Assembly (NCBI GenBank): GCA_963814745.1
Contig: CAWFEA010000001.1
Coordinates: forward strand, 186,001 to 250,000
Origin: CAWBRT01 sp963814745
GTDB lineage: Bacteria; Acidobacteriota; Terriglobia; Terriglobales; Acidobacteriaceae
DNA length: 64,000 nt
Direction of reading: 5' to 3'
In this document: positions 1 to 8,299 of the stretch, piece by piece
Layout: each line of letters starts with the position of its first letter
Numbering within the stretch: the stretch's first letter is position 1
Notes under the pieces: model-generated
What the model saw: the letters and a program-made list of their open reading frames with translations, nothing else
What the model was told of the DNA's origin: nothing
The model's database searches: none
Translations under genes and position numbers: made by a program

Positions 1-479
1 CGGCGGCCGACGAACGTCGCCTCGATGGGCAGTTCGCGGTGCCCGCGATCGATCAGCACCAGCAACTGCACGCGGCGCGGACGGCCGTGGTCGAACAGCG
101 CGTCCAGGGCGGCGCGAACCGTGCGGCCGGTGTAGAGCACGTCATCGCAGAGGACGATGTCCTTGCCGACGACGTTGTACTCCATGGGCCGCGGCCGTAC
201 CACCGGTTTGGGCCCCACGGTTGAAAGGTCGTCGCGGTAAAGCGTGATGTCCAGCGTGCCCACTGGCACCGGCGCCTTTTCAATGCGCTCGATGTGACGA
301 GCCAGCCGCTCCGCGATGGGAATGCCACGACGCTTGATGCCCACCAGTCCTAGGTTCGCCACGCCGTTGTTCTTTTCTACAATCTCGTGCGCGAGGCGTA
401 CCAGCGTCCGCTCAATTTCCGAGGCGGACATTAATTGTGCTTTTTCGTGCAGATGAGGGGGACGAGTGCTCACGTTCAT
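1..479 (-). CDS. pyrR: PyrR: pyrimidine operon regulator / uracil phosphoribosyltransferase (C-terminus cut by window edge)
   Basis: PyrR proteins bind pyr mRNA to control attenuation and may also convert uracil plus PRPP to UMP. The minus-strand translation contains the PRPP-binding loop VLCDDVLYTGRT near residue 105-116, the type I phosphoribosyltransferase signature, and an N-terminal stretch with GIKRRGIPIAERLA typical of PyrR. I chose ATG at 479 because AAGGAAAG lies just upstream; an internal ATG at 431 (MSASEIERT) is the alternative. The end, after about 159 residues, lies beyond base 1, so roughly the last 20 residues are missing. Downstream genes (pyrB, pyrC would be expected) are outside the window. 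Family assignment is strong. Whether it regulates by attenuation here cannot be seen, because its leader target is not in view. Confidence 0.9.
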   Translation of the reverse strand, partial: MNVSTRPPHLHEKAQLMSASEIERTLVRLAHEIVEKNNGVANLGLVGIKRRGIPIAERLARHIERIEKAPVPVGTLDITLYRDDLSTVGPKPVVRPRPMEYNVVGKDIVLCDDVLYTGRTVRAALDALFDHGRPRRVQLLVLIDRGHRELPIEATFVGR

Positions 480-915
480 CACTTTCCTTGAAACTTGGAC
501 TGGCGGAAATAATACCCGACTGGCGGTACCCGCACAAGGAAGCAGCGCGATCACTTTCTGCCCGGTGCCGTTCCGAGCAAAGCGAAAAATCCCATCGTGG
601 CATCGGGCTGAGGCGCAAGCAAAGTCTCGATCAAAGCCGCGTGTCCTCAAACCCCGCTGCGCGTGTCGGGTGGGGCGCGAACGGGCCGCAGTTTCGGATC
701 CATTTTCCACTGGCCGCGCGGGGCCGAACTCGACCGGCAAAAAAAACATTACGATTCAACTACTTTCCTATTGACAAACTACACACCTGCCCACAAAATA
801 TGGGGTCAGTAGTAATGAGTACCCTGCTAGTGGGTGCTCATAGGCCAGAAAAGGCTCGAAGGAGCCCACAATCCAAACCTTCACTTCAAGGGAGAAGGTT
901 CTCAGGAGGCATTCA
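480..915. other. Intergenic region upstream of pyrR and the short peptide gene
   Basis: No protein in any frame resembles a known family. The stretch should hold the pyrR promoter (leftward) and the promoter of the short lysine-rich peptide unit (rightward, listed separately). Apparent long frames here lack ribosome sites and read across both promoters, so I treat them as chance. Confidence 0.5.
771..799 (+). promoter_or_regulatory. Candidate sigma-70-type promoter for the short peptide unit
   Basis: TTGACA at 771-776 is a perfect -35 box; 17 bases later CAAAAT at 794-799 is a partial match to the -10 consensus. It lies about 115 bases before the start codon at 916 in an AT-richer island. 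Confidence 0.45.
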
Positions 916-978
916 ATGCCAGTAAAGAAAAAGGCTGTAAAGAAGGCTGCCCCGAAGAAAAAGGCCGCCAAGAAGTAA
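916..978 (+). CDS. 20-residue lysine/alanine-rich basic peptide
   Basis: A 20-codon frame encodes MPVKKKAVKKAAPKKKAAKK, half lysine and otherwise mostly alanine, resembling the lysine-rich tails of bacterial H1-like proteins. It has a very strong ribosome site (CAGGAGG five bases before ATG), an upstream promoter-like pair and a clear Rho-independent terminator 48 bases after the stop, so it looks like a stand-alone transcription unit. Such a peptide would be expected to bind nucleic acid, but that is inference from charge only. Alternatives are a leader peptide or a small RNA that happens to contain an ORF. The next gene, a MerR regulator at 1207, lies beyond the terminator. Confidence 0.55.
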   Translation: MPVKKKAVKKAAPKKKAAKK

Positions 979-1025
979 CACCACGCGGGGCGAAGACCTC
1001 GCACGGGATTTCACTGATGTGAAAA

Positions 1026-1052
1026 GTCTCCGCCCAGTGCGGAGGCTTTTTT
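1026..1052 (+). terminator. Rho-independent terminator of the short peptide unit
   Basis: Eight-base stem GTCTCCGC (1026-1033) pairs with GCGGAGGC (1039-1046) with one G-U pair and a five-base loop, followed by six T (1047-1052). Confidence 0.85.
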
Positions 1053-1206
1053 CGTTTGCGGACCACGGCGCGGCTCCTCGCGATACACTGTTTCTGTCCG
1101 GAAGGCGCATCGGCATGGCACCGTACCTCGCCATCCGGATCGGAGGTAACTGGCTCGCCTCCGCGTACATGGCGTCACGGTAATCACATTGCCGTTCAGG
1201 TGACTC

Positions 1207-1605
1207 ATGGCCACTGCCCGGAAGAAAAAAGACAAGCCCGATGTTGTCATCCCCGAGAAGCTCTACTTCCGCATCGGCGAAGTTTCGCGCCTGAGTGAAC
1301 TGCCCACCCATGTCTTGCGCTTCTGGGAGAGCGAGTTCCCGCAGCTCAAGCCCACCAAGAGCAGCAGCGGGCAACGCATGTACCGCCGTCGCGAAGTCGA
1401 GTTTGTGTTCGCCATCAAGAAGCTGCTTTATGACGAGGGTTACACGATTTCCGGCGCCCGCGAAAAACTCAAAGCCGAGATGCGCCCCGGAAAATCGCAG
1501 TCGACCCTGGCGTTCCCCGCGCCTCCGCGCACCGATCGGCTCAGAGCCGTGCGTCACGAACTCAATGAAATTCTCTCCATACTCGAGCCCAGGCGCCGCA
1601 GATAG
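1207..1605 (+). CDS. MerR-family transcriptional regulator
   Basis: A 132-residue protein with a basic N-terminal tail followed by the MerR winged helix: YFRIGEVSRLSELPTHVLRF at about residues 20-39, then GQRMYRRREVEFVFAIKKLL and a wing region ending with the GYTISGAREKL motif common in MerR proteins. The C-terminal third (residues 95-132) is short and arginine rich, with no cysteine cluster, so it is not a metal-sensing MerR. It resembles the short MerR proteins often found near tRNA or fatty acid genes in Acidobacteria. It precedes fabD by about 215 bases and may be independently transcribed. The target and ligand are unknown. Confidence 0.8.
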   Translation: MATARKKKDKPDVVIPEKLYFRIGEVSRLSELPTHVLRFWESEFPQLKPTKSSSGQRMYRRREVEFVFAIKKLLYDEGYTISGAREKLKAEMRPGKSQSTLAFPAPPRTDRLRAVRHELNEILSILEPRRRR

Positions 1606-1819
1606 GCCGTGAAACGCCGATTTTCGAACTGAGACGCCAACGACCGTGCTTGCCCCCTCGCCCTGCAACGTTATATCGTGAACAGCGACGCGCCGTCGGC
1701 GGAATTCGGTCTTCTTCCGTCTGGTTGTTGGCTTGAGCACAGGTCCACGGCAGGCCACATTTGGCTTTTCGAGATGCCTGAGATTTGCAACCAACTCGCG
1801 AATGAATGGCAACAATCCG

Positions 1820-2785
1820 ATGACACAAGAACTCCCCTCCATCGCATTTCTCTTTCCCGGTCAAGGTTCACAGGCGACCGGAATGGGAAAAGAACTGGCG
1901 GCCACGTATTCGGTGGCGCGTCAAGTCTTCGAAGAAGCCGATGACACGCTCGGCTACAAGCTTTCCGAAGTGTGCTTCGAAGGACCGGACGAGAAGCTTC
2001 GTCTCACCGAGATCACGCAGCCGGCCATCCTGACCGTATCGGTCGCGGCTTTCCGCATTCTCGAGTTAGCCGGCATTGTGCCTGCCTTCGTCGCCGGACA
2101 CAGCCTGGGCGAGTATTCGGCGCACGTTGCCGCCGGAACCATCCGGTTCGCCGATGCGGTTCGCACCGTGCGCAGCCGCGGCAAGTACATGCAGGAGGCG
2201 GTGCCGGTTGGCGAGGGCGCCATGGCCGCCATTCTGGCGCTGCCGCTCGAGGCAATCGAGTCCGCCTGCACGGAAGCCTCTGAAGGCCAGGTCTGCCAGC
2301 CCGCCAATGTCAACTCTCCCGATCAAATCGTGATTTCTGGCGCTAAGCCGGCGGTCGAGCGTGCCGCCGAATTGTGCAAGCAAAAGGGCGCCAAACGCGC
2401 CATCATGCTACCCGTCAGCGCGCCCTTCCACTGCGCCATGATGCAGCCCGCGCAGGATTGCCTCTCACAGGACTTGCACGCCCTGAATTTCCAGGCGCCG
2501 AAGATTCCGGTAATGTGCAACGTGGATGCGAAACTGGTGACCACGGCCGAGGCATGCCGGGATGCCCTGGTGCGCCAGGTTACCGGCACGGTGCAGTGGG
2601 AGCGCTCGATCCGCAACCTGGTCGAGGCTGGCGTGAACCTCTTTGTCGAGGCGGGTCCGGGAAAGGTGCTCACGGCGCTGATGCGGCAGATTGATCGCTC
2701 GCGCGCCGCCATGAACATGGAAGACAATGCCTCTCTGCAGAAGGTGACGGGGCATCTGGCTGTCGCCTGCCCGAAGCCTGAATAG
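1820..2785 (+). CDS. fabD: Malonyl-CoA:ACP transacylase FabD
   Basis: Transfers the malonyl group from malonyl-CoA to acyl carrier protein, the entry step of type II fatty acid synthesis in the cytoplasm. The sequence shows IAFLFPGQGSQ near residue 7, the nucleophile elbow GHSLGEYSAH around residue 94, the substrate arginine in TVRSRGKYMQ, and the catalytic histidine in PVSAPFHCAMM. Length from the ATG at 1820 is 321 residues, normal for FabD. Upstream in-frame ATGs at 1733 and 1802 exist, but the extra residues are not conserved-looking. There are no other fab genes next to it, so it appears to be a solitary copy. The fold could also match a polyketide acyltransferase, but the length and context favour FabD. 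Confidence 0.92.
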   Translation: MTQELPSIAFLFPGQGSQATGMGKELAATYSVARQVFEEADDTLGYKLSEVCFEGPDEKLRLTEITQPAILTVSVAAFRILELAGIVPAFVAGHSLGEYSAHVAAGTIRFADAVRTVRSRGKYMQEAVPVGEGAMAAILALPLEAIESACTEASEGQVCQPANVNSPDQIVISGAKPAVERAAELCKQKGAKRAIMLPVSAPFHCAMMQPAQDCLSQDLHALNFQAPKIPVMCNVDAKLVTTAEACRDALVRQVTGTVQWERSIRNLVEAGVNLFVEAGPGKVLTALMRQIDRSRAAMNMEDNASLQKVTGHLAVACPKPE

Positions 2786-2928
2786 CAGGCGCTTTCGCGA
2801 GTTGCTGACACTCGTCGCAATCGGCCGTTCATGCTCGCCGTCTGCGAAAGTTGCATCGAAGCCGGCGATTCGTGCATCATTAGAACTGAACTACTCCCCT
2901 GGCTTCAACAACCCCGCGGGTGGGGCCG

Positions 2929-4137
2929 ATGCGGTTTCGCTCGGCAGTGCACCCGCTGAGGCCAACGGAAGCTTTCAACATCCCCGTTCCGCTCATGGCG
3001 GAACTGAAGGCGAGAAAAATTGTGGCTGCGGTTATTTCTGCGAATCAATCCTGTTCTCTCGACAACTACCTTGTGCTTCCCGACCGCTCGATGGACGCCC
3101 GCATTGCTGCTGCCAGGCAAGCGCTGGGCGAAAGGTGCGTAATTCTCGGACACCATTATCAGCGCGATGAGGTGATCCGTTTCGCTGATTTCCAGGGTGA
3201 CTCCTACAAGCTCTCGCAGCAGGCCGCCAAGGCGAAGGGCTCTTACATCGTATTTTGCGGCGTGCACTTTATGGCCGAAAGCGCCGACATCCTCGGGCGC
3301 CCCGACCAGTCCGTGATCCTGCCCGATCTCAATGCCGGCTGCTCGATGGCCGATATGGCCGAGATCTCGCAGGTGGAAGATTGCTGGGAGCAGTTGGTCT
3401 CGCTCGGCATCACCACGGACGACGGTAAAGGGCTATCGCCGATGACGTACATCAACTCCGCGGCGTCGATTAAGGCTTTCTGTGGAGAGCGCGGCGGCGC
3501 GGTCTGCACCTCGGCGAACGCCGCCTCCGCCTTGCGCTGGGGCCTGGCGCGCAACCCCAAGGTGTTTTTCCTGCCCGATCAGCACCTGGGACGCAACACT
3601 GGCTACGCGATGGGCATTCCGCTCAACGAAATGGTGGTGTGGGACCCCTTCATGCCGATGGGCGGGCAAACTCCGGAGCGTCTGCGCGCCGCCCGTATCA
3701 TCCTTTGGAAAGGACACTGCTCGGTGCATCTGCGCTTTTTGCCCGAGCACGTGGAGCGCGTGCGCGCCGCTTATCCGGGCATCCGCGTGATTGTTCATCC
3801 CGAGTGTCGCTGGGAAGTCTGCCAAAAGGCCGATGACACAGGTTCGACCGAGAAGCTGCGCAAGCTGGTGGAGGACGCGCCCGCCGGAACCTGTTTCGCC
3901 ATTGGCACCGAGATTCACCTGGTTAACCGGCTGGCAAAACAGTATCCGGAGAAACCTATCGTCACCCTCGACGACGCCGGATGCTTGTGCACCACCATGT
4001 ATCGCATCTCGCCGCAGCACCTGTGCTGGGCTTTGGAGAGCCTCGTCGAAGGCGTTGTCGTCAACCAGATCAAAGTGCGCCCCGAGGTGAAGCATTGGGC
4101 GCGGGTAGCGCTGGATCGAATGCTGGAAATTCAATGA
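2929..4137 (+). CDS. nadA: Quinolinate synthase NadA
   Basis: Condenses iminoaspartate with dihydroxyacetone phosphate to quinolinate in de novo NAD synthesis, using a [4Fe-4S] cluster. Family hallmarks are ILGHHYQRDEVIRFADFQGD near the N-terminus, FCGVHFMAESADIL with the first cluster cysteine, AVCTSANA with the second, and DAGCLCTTMYRI with the last. Further conserved blocks are FLPDQHLGRNTGY and VIVHPECRWEV. Start is uncertain: ATG 2929 follows GGTGGGG, GTG 2920 is in frame, and ATG 2995 would give a more usual length. NadB and NadC are not adjacent, so NAD synthesis genes are dispersed. Function is secure; the first 20-25 residues are not. Confidence 0.93.
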   Translation: MRFRSAVHPLRPTEAFNIPVPLMAELKARKIVAAVISANQSCSLDNYLVLPDRSMDARIAAARQALGERCVILGHHYQRDEVIRFADFQGDSYKLSQQAAKAKGSYIVFCGVHFMAESADILGRPDQSVILPDLNAGCSMADMAEISQVEDCWEQLVSLGITTDDGKGLSPMTYINSAASIKAFCGERGGAVCTSANAASALRWGLARNPKVFFLPDQHLGRNTGYAMGIPLNEMVVWDPFMPMGGQTPERLRAARIILWKGHCSVHLRFLPEHVERVRAAYPGIRVIVHPECRWEVCQKADDTGSTEKLRKLVEDAPAGTCFAIGTEIHLVNRLAKQYPEKPIVTLDDAGCLCTTMYRISPQHLCWALESLVEGVVVNQIKVRPEVKHWARVALDRMLEIQ

Positions 4138-4236
4138 GTGCGAGAGGCCGGAGGGTCTCTTTCGGCTGGTGACAGAATGATCCGGTTTCCCAGCTCCCCG
4201 GCGTCCAGGATCGCATTTCGCGTAAAATAGGCGTGG

Positions 4237-4683
4237 ATGCTAGAGATGCGCACTTTTTCCTTACCCGAGGCGCAAGCCATGCTGCCGACCCTGGAGGTGC
4301 TGTTGCGCGCATCGATCGAGGCGAAGCAGAAGATCGAGGAGATCGAAGGCGAATTACTGCGGGTGCAGGAACGGATTTTTCTCGATGGCGGAACGCTGCT
4401 CAACGTTAAGCTGTGGGCCCGCCGCGGCGCCGAGCGCAACAAAGCCCTGCAGAAGGTGAAGGACGCAATTGCCGAGATCAGTGCCATCGGCGTGCAAGTG
4501 AAGGATCTCGATATGGGCTTGCTGGACTTTCCCTGCAAGGTGGAAAGCGGCGAAATTGTTCTCCTGTGCTGGAAGCTCGGCGAGACGGCGATCACTCACT
4601 GGCATGGCCTGGAAGAAGGTTACACCGGGCGAAAACCGATCGACGAGCGCATCCAGCGGGCCAAGCCCGACCAAATCAACTAG
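4237..4683 (+). CDS. DUF2203 family protein
   Basis: A 148-residue soluble protein that begins with RTFSLPEAQAMLPTLEVLL and ends with the DUF2203 signature LCWKLGETAITHWHGLEEGY followed by TGRKPID. The middle (residues 20-90) is helical and rich in charged residues, likely a coiled coil. The biochemical function of DUF2203 is not established. It often occurs in Acidobacteria, Firmicutes and Cyanobacteria as a single gene. Here it follows nadA by 99 bases on the same strand, and a promoter-like TAAAAT lies just before the start, so a separate transcript is possible. Confidence 0.8.
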   Translation: MLEMRTFSLPEAQAMLPTLEVLLRASIEAKQKIEEIEGELLRVQERIFLDGGTLLNVKLWARRGAERNKALQKVKDAIAEISAIGVQVKDLDMGLLDFPCKVESGEIVLLCWKLGETAITHWHGLEEGYTGRKPIDERIQRAKPDQIN

Positions 4684-4730
4684 CGCGGTTCTCTGAAAGG
4701 TATATCCCGGCAAGTCGAGACGCGGTGCTT

Positions 4731-4883
4731 CGGTTGGTCATGCTGAGCGGCTCCGGAGGAGGCGCGAAGCATCCCACGGAATTGTCCCACGCCGCGCTGT
4801 GGGCGGGCTTTTCTACAGAATTCCTTCCGCTTCGTCTTGCCTTCAACCGTGCTGGGATGTTTCGCGTTGCTCAACATGACAAC
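4731..4883. repeat. Imperfect palindromic intergenic repeat, family A copy 1
   Basis: Left arm 4731-4777 carries GGTCATGCTGAGCGG and GCGAAGCATCCCA; the right arm 4851-4883 is its approximate reverse complement (GCTGGGATGTTTCGC and TCAACATGACAACC). The same CATnnTGAGC ... GAAnCATC pattern recurs at 48473, 50965 and 63313. It fills the 365-base gap between the DUF2203 gene and the lipoprotein gene, where no protein gene is visible. Confidence 0.7.
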
Positions 4884-5048
4884 CGAACAGGGGGTACACC
4901 AACTCGGGAACAGCCTGCTAGACTTCTACCGTCCTTATGCTCGCTTTCCATGTAGTGATGACGCACCTCTAAATCTTCCCCTTGGGCGAAACCTATTCAG
5001 AACGCCTGGGTTCTACTAAGATGAAAATGTGTGTTCAGGGAGGGAGCT

Positions 5049-5720
5049 ATGTCTAGGAAGGGCAAGGCAGTTCTCGCTCTTATGGGTCTGTTTGCGGTTG
5101 CAGGATTGATGATTGGCTGCGGCGATTTCTTCGTCTCAGAGGGTTCGCTGGCCAGCATTACGGTCACCCCATCGACCGCGGTTCTTAGCTCCGCCAGCAG
5201 TGCCGGGGCACTGACGCTCAGTGCCAGCGGTGTGCTCGTCGATGGCAGCTCGTCCATGGTTTCGCCCACTTGGAAGAGTTCCGATACCTCCTGCGTTGCC
5301 ATTTCCCTCAGCGCCAGCGGCTGCTCGTATACCGCCAGCGGCTCGTCCATCACGGTCACACCTACGCCGGGCGGCGTCGGAACGCCTACCGTGACAGCGA
5401 GTGGCGGGCAGAACCCGTCGGTTCCCATCGATGTCATCGCCGGTACGGTTAGCACTCTCGCAATCGCTTTGACAGGCGTTGATGTCCCAGGGGGCAGCCT
5501 GCAGGCGACCGCTACCATAAACGGGCAATCGCTTGGGGCCACCTACGTGAGCTGGAGTGTCACCGCCAGCGTGTTGAGTACGGACGCGTCCATCAACACC
5601 AATGGAACGGTCGCAATCTCTAGCGCCGCCACGGTCGGAGAGACAATAACGGTCACCGGGACGATTACGACCAATGACAATCAGAGCCAAAGTCCAACTG
5701 CTCAGTCCACCGTCCTTTGA
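5049..5720 (+). CDS. Secreted lipoprotein with bacterial Ig-like domains
   Basis: A 223-residue protein with a lipoprotein signal: positive N-terminus, hydrophobic segment and lipobox LMIGC at residues 19-23. The mature part is rich in Ser, Thr and Val with two Ig-like (BIG2-type) beta-sandwich patterns, for example SLASITVTPSTAVL and GTVSTLAIALTGVDVPGGSL. Proteins of this type are abundant in Acidobacteria and are presumed to sit in the cell envelope as adhesion or structural modules; there is no catalytic motif. The start was chosen at 5049 because GGGAGG lies just upstream. It stands alone between a repeat element and an SH3 lipoprotein. Confidence 0.7.
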   Translation: MSRKGKAVLALMGLFAVAGLMIGCGDFFVSEGSLASITVTPSTAVLSSASSAGALTLSASGVLVDGSSSMVSPTWKSSDTSCVAISLSASGCSYTASGSSITVTPTPGGVGTPTVTASGGQNPSVPIDVIAGTVSTLAIALTGVDVPGGSLQATATINGQSLGATYVSWSVTASVLSTDASINTNGTVAISSAATVGETITVTGTITTNDNQSQSPTAQSTVL

Positions 5721-5974
5721 GGCAGAAGCGGCCGCTGGTTCGATTGCCATCGACAACCGCAGAACTTGCCGCAGGCTTTGCTCGGTTGCGGGCGACAGGC
5801 AATCCGGGGTTGGTCGGGCTGGTGCAAAGCGAAACAACAGGGCTGGTTGGCGATTACGCTTTTCCATCCCACTGCGCGTAACGGCGCAGGTTAAGGGCTG
5901 TGTTTTTTGCGGTGGTGCGCGGGAGCATCGGCGACTACAATTTCTATTGATCGTCTTTTACGGAATTATTTTTC

Positions 5975-7207
5975 GTGTTTAAGAAGTCCAGAAAATTTCT
6001 CCCCAATATCGCGGTTGTGTGCCTGGGCGGATTGCTGCTCGGGTTCGTTCTGTTCCCCGCCGGGTGCAGACGCGGTCCGATGAAGTCGAACGAAGTCGCC
6101 TACGTTGCCGTTCCCCAAGCCGTGCTTCGCGACCGCATGGCGGCCCTTTACAACAAAGTGGGAACCGTCACCAGCGGGCAAAAGCTGGAAATTCTGGAGC
6201 GGCAAAAGCGCTTCGTGAAGGTGCGGACCGCCAGCCAGCAGGAAGGTTGGATCGAGCAGCGTTTTCTGGCCACTCAGGAGGTCTTTGACGGTTTCGAGAA
6301 ACTGGCCAAAGAGAATCTTGCCACGCCGGTCCAGGCAAAGGGCGCGGCCCGGGTAGAGCTGAACATACACCTGACTCCGGCCCGCGATGCGGAGAAGCTC
6401 TATCAACTGAACGAGGGCGACAAGGTCGAGATGCTGAAGCGCGATACGACAGAGAGATCGACGGCAACCACGCCCAAGGGCTTCAGCGTGCCTAATCAAT
6501 CCAAAGCCGCGCCACGCAAAACAGACTCTAAGCAGGGGCCGCCGGTCAAGGGCTCCTCGCTCAGCCGAACTGCAACCGTAAGGGATGCAAATGCTTCGGC
6601 ACCAGCGAGGAACGCCAATGTTCCGCCGCCGGCCGCCGTCAACCCCACCGAAGTCAAGCCGATGGACGACTGGTGGCTGGTGCGCGATAAACAGGGCCGG
6701 GTGGGGTGGGTGCTGGCCAGAATGATCGACATCGACGTGCCGCTGGAAATTGCGCAATACGCCGAAGGCCAGCGAATTCAGGCTTGCTTCGTCCTCAATC
6801 GCGTGCACGACGAAGAACGTGACGGAGACAAAGACGTGCCGCAGTATCTTGTCCTCATGTCCGAGCCCAAAGACGGCATGCCGTTTGATTTCAACTCATT
6901 TCGGATATTTACCTGGAACCTGCGCCGGCATCGCTACGAAACTGCTTATCGCGAACGCAACATCATGGGGTTCTTGCCGGTGAGCGTGGGCATGCAGAAT
7001 TTCGGCAAGGAAGGAACCCAGCCGATCTTCACCTTGAAGCTGCAAAATGAGGATGGACAGACCACCGCCCACACCTACCGGCTTGCCGGCCCGCTAGTGC
7101 GGCGCGTGCTTGCGCCCGGAGAAGAAGCCCAGAAACTCGCCCAGATTCATAAGGAACATAAGAAAAAAACGGCCGCGCCCGCCCATCAACACCGCCATGC
7201 GCGCTAG
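5975..7207 (+). CDS. SH3-domain lipoprotein
   Basis: A 410-residue exported protein: signal segment at residues 10-30 ending in FPAGC, a plausible lipobox. Two bacterial SH3-like segments follow: LYNKVGTVTSGQKLEILER to GWIEQRFL (residues 50-90), and a second split by a low-complexity Pro/Ala/Lys insert, resuming at DDWWLVRDKQGRVGWVLARM near residue 230. The C-terminal third (YLVLMSEPKDGMPFDFNSF onward) is a conserved-looking domain I cannot name. SH3b domains usually bind peptidoglycan or other envelope polymers, so an envelope scaffold role is likely. It is convergent with gpsA, with stop codons touching at 7207/7208. Confidence 0.7.
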   Translation: MFKKSRKFLPNIAVVCLGGLLLGFVLFPAGCRRGPMKSNEVAYVAVPQAVLRDRMAALYNKVGTVTSGQKLEILERQKRFVKVRTASQQEGWIEQRFLATQEVFDGFEKLAKENLATPVQAKGAARVELNIHLTPARDAEKLYQLNEGDKVEMLKRDTTERSTATTPKGFSVPNQSKAAPRKTDSKQGPPVKGSSLSRTATVRDANASAPARNANVPPPAAVNPTEVKPMDDWWLVRDKQGRVGWVLARMIDIDVPLEIAQYAEGQRIQACFVLNRVHDEERDGDKDVPQYLVLMSEPKDGMPFDFNSFRIFTWNLRRHRYETAYRERNIMGFLPVSVGMQNFGKEGTQPIFTLKLQNEDGQTTAHTYRLAGPLVRRVLAPGEEAQKLAQIHKEHKKKTAAPAHQHRHAR

Positions 7208-8263
7208 CTAGTAGAGCGCTGCCCAGGGGATTTCCATGGGTAGGTCGTGACAGATCGCTTGGATAATTGCGGCGGCTAGCGGGAACGCTTTTCGGTCGAG
7301 ACGCCCCAGGCTGAACAGGCGCTCCAGGGTGGGACCAATCGCCTGAGCTAATTCTGCTCCCTCCACGGTTTCGTCTGCCATGTGATTCTTTTTTGCCTCG
7401 CTGTAACGCAAGCCGCTCCCGAGAAGGCCGCCCATGCGGCTGTTGCGCCCCGCCTGGCAAGTTACGTAAAGATCGCCCGCGCCCGCCAAGCCCATGATCG
7501 AGGTTTGTTTCCCGCCAACAAAGCTCACGGCTTGGGTCATCTCCATCAGCGCCTGGGCGAACAATCCGGCGGCGAGGTTGTGCATGAGCGCCCCGTTGCC
7601 GGCTTTTCCCTGCTTCGCCAGGAGGCCGGCGGGATAGCCAACCGCCAGGGCATAAAAGTTTTTCAGCGCGGCACACACTTCAATCCCCGCAAGATCCGTG
7701 CTGGCGCGAACCTGATAATAAGGGGTTGCCATGAGCGGCACAATCGCGGTCAGCAATCTTTCGTCCGACGATCCAATCACCACACTGGTCTGGCGCCGTG
7801 CTGCCAACTCTCCCGCAATGCAGGGCCCCGCGACTGCCGCGAAAGGCACGTTCTTAATGCCACGATCGGCCAAGCCGTCGCGAACCGAATCGGGCAGGAT
7901 CTGCAGCGTATCTTCCCGGGCTCGCAGCCCCTTGGTGAGCAAAAGAATTGGCGTCGTATCTCTGATCAAAGGCGCAAGCTGTTCCACCGCCCAGGAGATG
8001 CCTGCCGAGCTGACCCCAAGCACAATCAGGTCGCATTGCGGATGGAGTGCTTCGCCAAGTTGGTCGTGGGTATATGGGATTACCTGTTCCGGGAGCTTCG
8101 TTCTAAGCTTGGGATGAACGCCAGTCTCGCGCACCCTCCTGATCCACTCCAAATCCAGGTGAGTCCCGATCAGGCGCACGGTGTGTCCGGCATCGGCGGC
8201 CGGGAAGCAAAAGGCGCTGCCCATGGCTCCGGCGCCAAGAATCAGGATTTCCGCCATCTTCAA
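7208..8263 (-). CDS. NAD(P)-dependent glycerol-3-phosphate dehydrogenase-type enzyme (GpsA family)
   Basis: A 351-residue GpsA-family protein: Rossmann loop LILGAGAMGSA at residues 6-16, nicotinamide-side block LLLTKGLRARED, catalytic lysine in ALKNFYALAVGYPAGL, and GLAGAGDLYVTCQAGRNSRM. GpsA interconverts dihydroxyacetone phosphate and glycerol 3-phosphate. The N-terminal loop (GAGAMG rather than GAGSWG) and its position as last gene of a catabolic operon suggest a specialised paralogue acting on the phosphorylated C3 or C4 product of the pathway, not the lipid-synthesis enzyme; this is inference. AGGACTTGAAG precedes the ATG. It follows the aldolase gene by 36 bases. Confidence 0.82.
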   Translation of the reverse strand: MKMAEILILGAGAMGSAFCFPAADAGHTVRLIGTHLDLEWIRRVRETGVHPKLRTKLPEQVIPYTHDQLGEALHPQCDLIVLGVSSAGISWAVEQLAPLIRDTTPILLLTKGLRAREDTLQILPDSVRDGLADRGIKNVPFAAVAGPCIAGELAARRQTSVVIGSSDERLLTAIVPLMATPYYQVRASTDLAGIEVCAALKNFYALAVGYPAGLLAKQGKAGNGALMHNLAAGLFAQALMEMTQAVSFVGGKQTSIMGLAGAGDLYVTCQAGRNSRMGGLLGSGLRYSEAKKNHMADETVEGAELAQAIGPTLERLFSLGRLDRKAFPLAAAIIQAICHDLPMEIPWAALY

Positions 8264-8299
8264 GTCCTTTGGGAATGGACGATCGCACGCGTCAAGGTT

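Noticed and set aside
437..925. 162-codon plus-strand frame before the short peptide gene
   Set aside because: It starts inside pyrR on the other strand, covers the promoter region and has no recognised domain.
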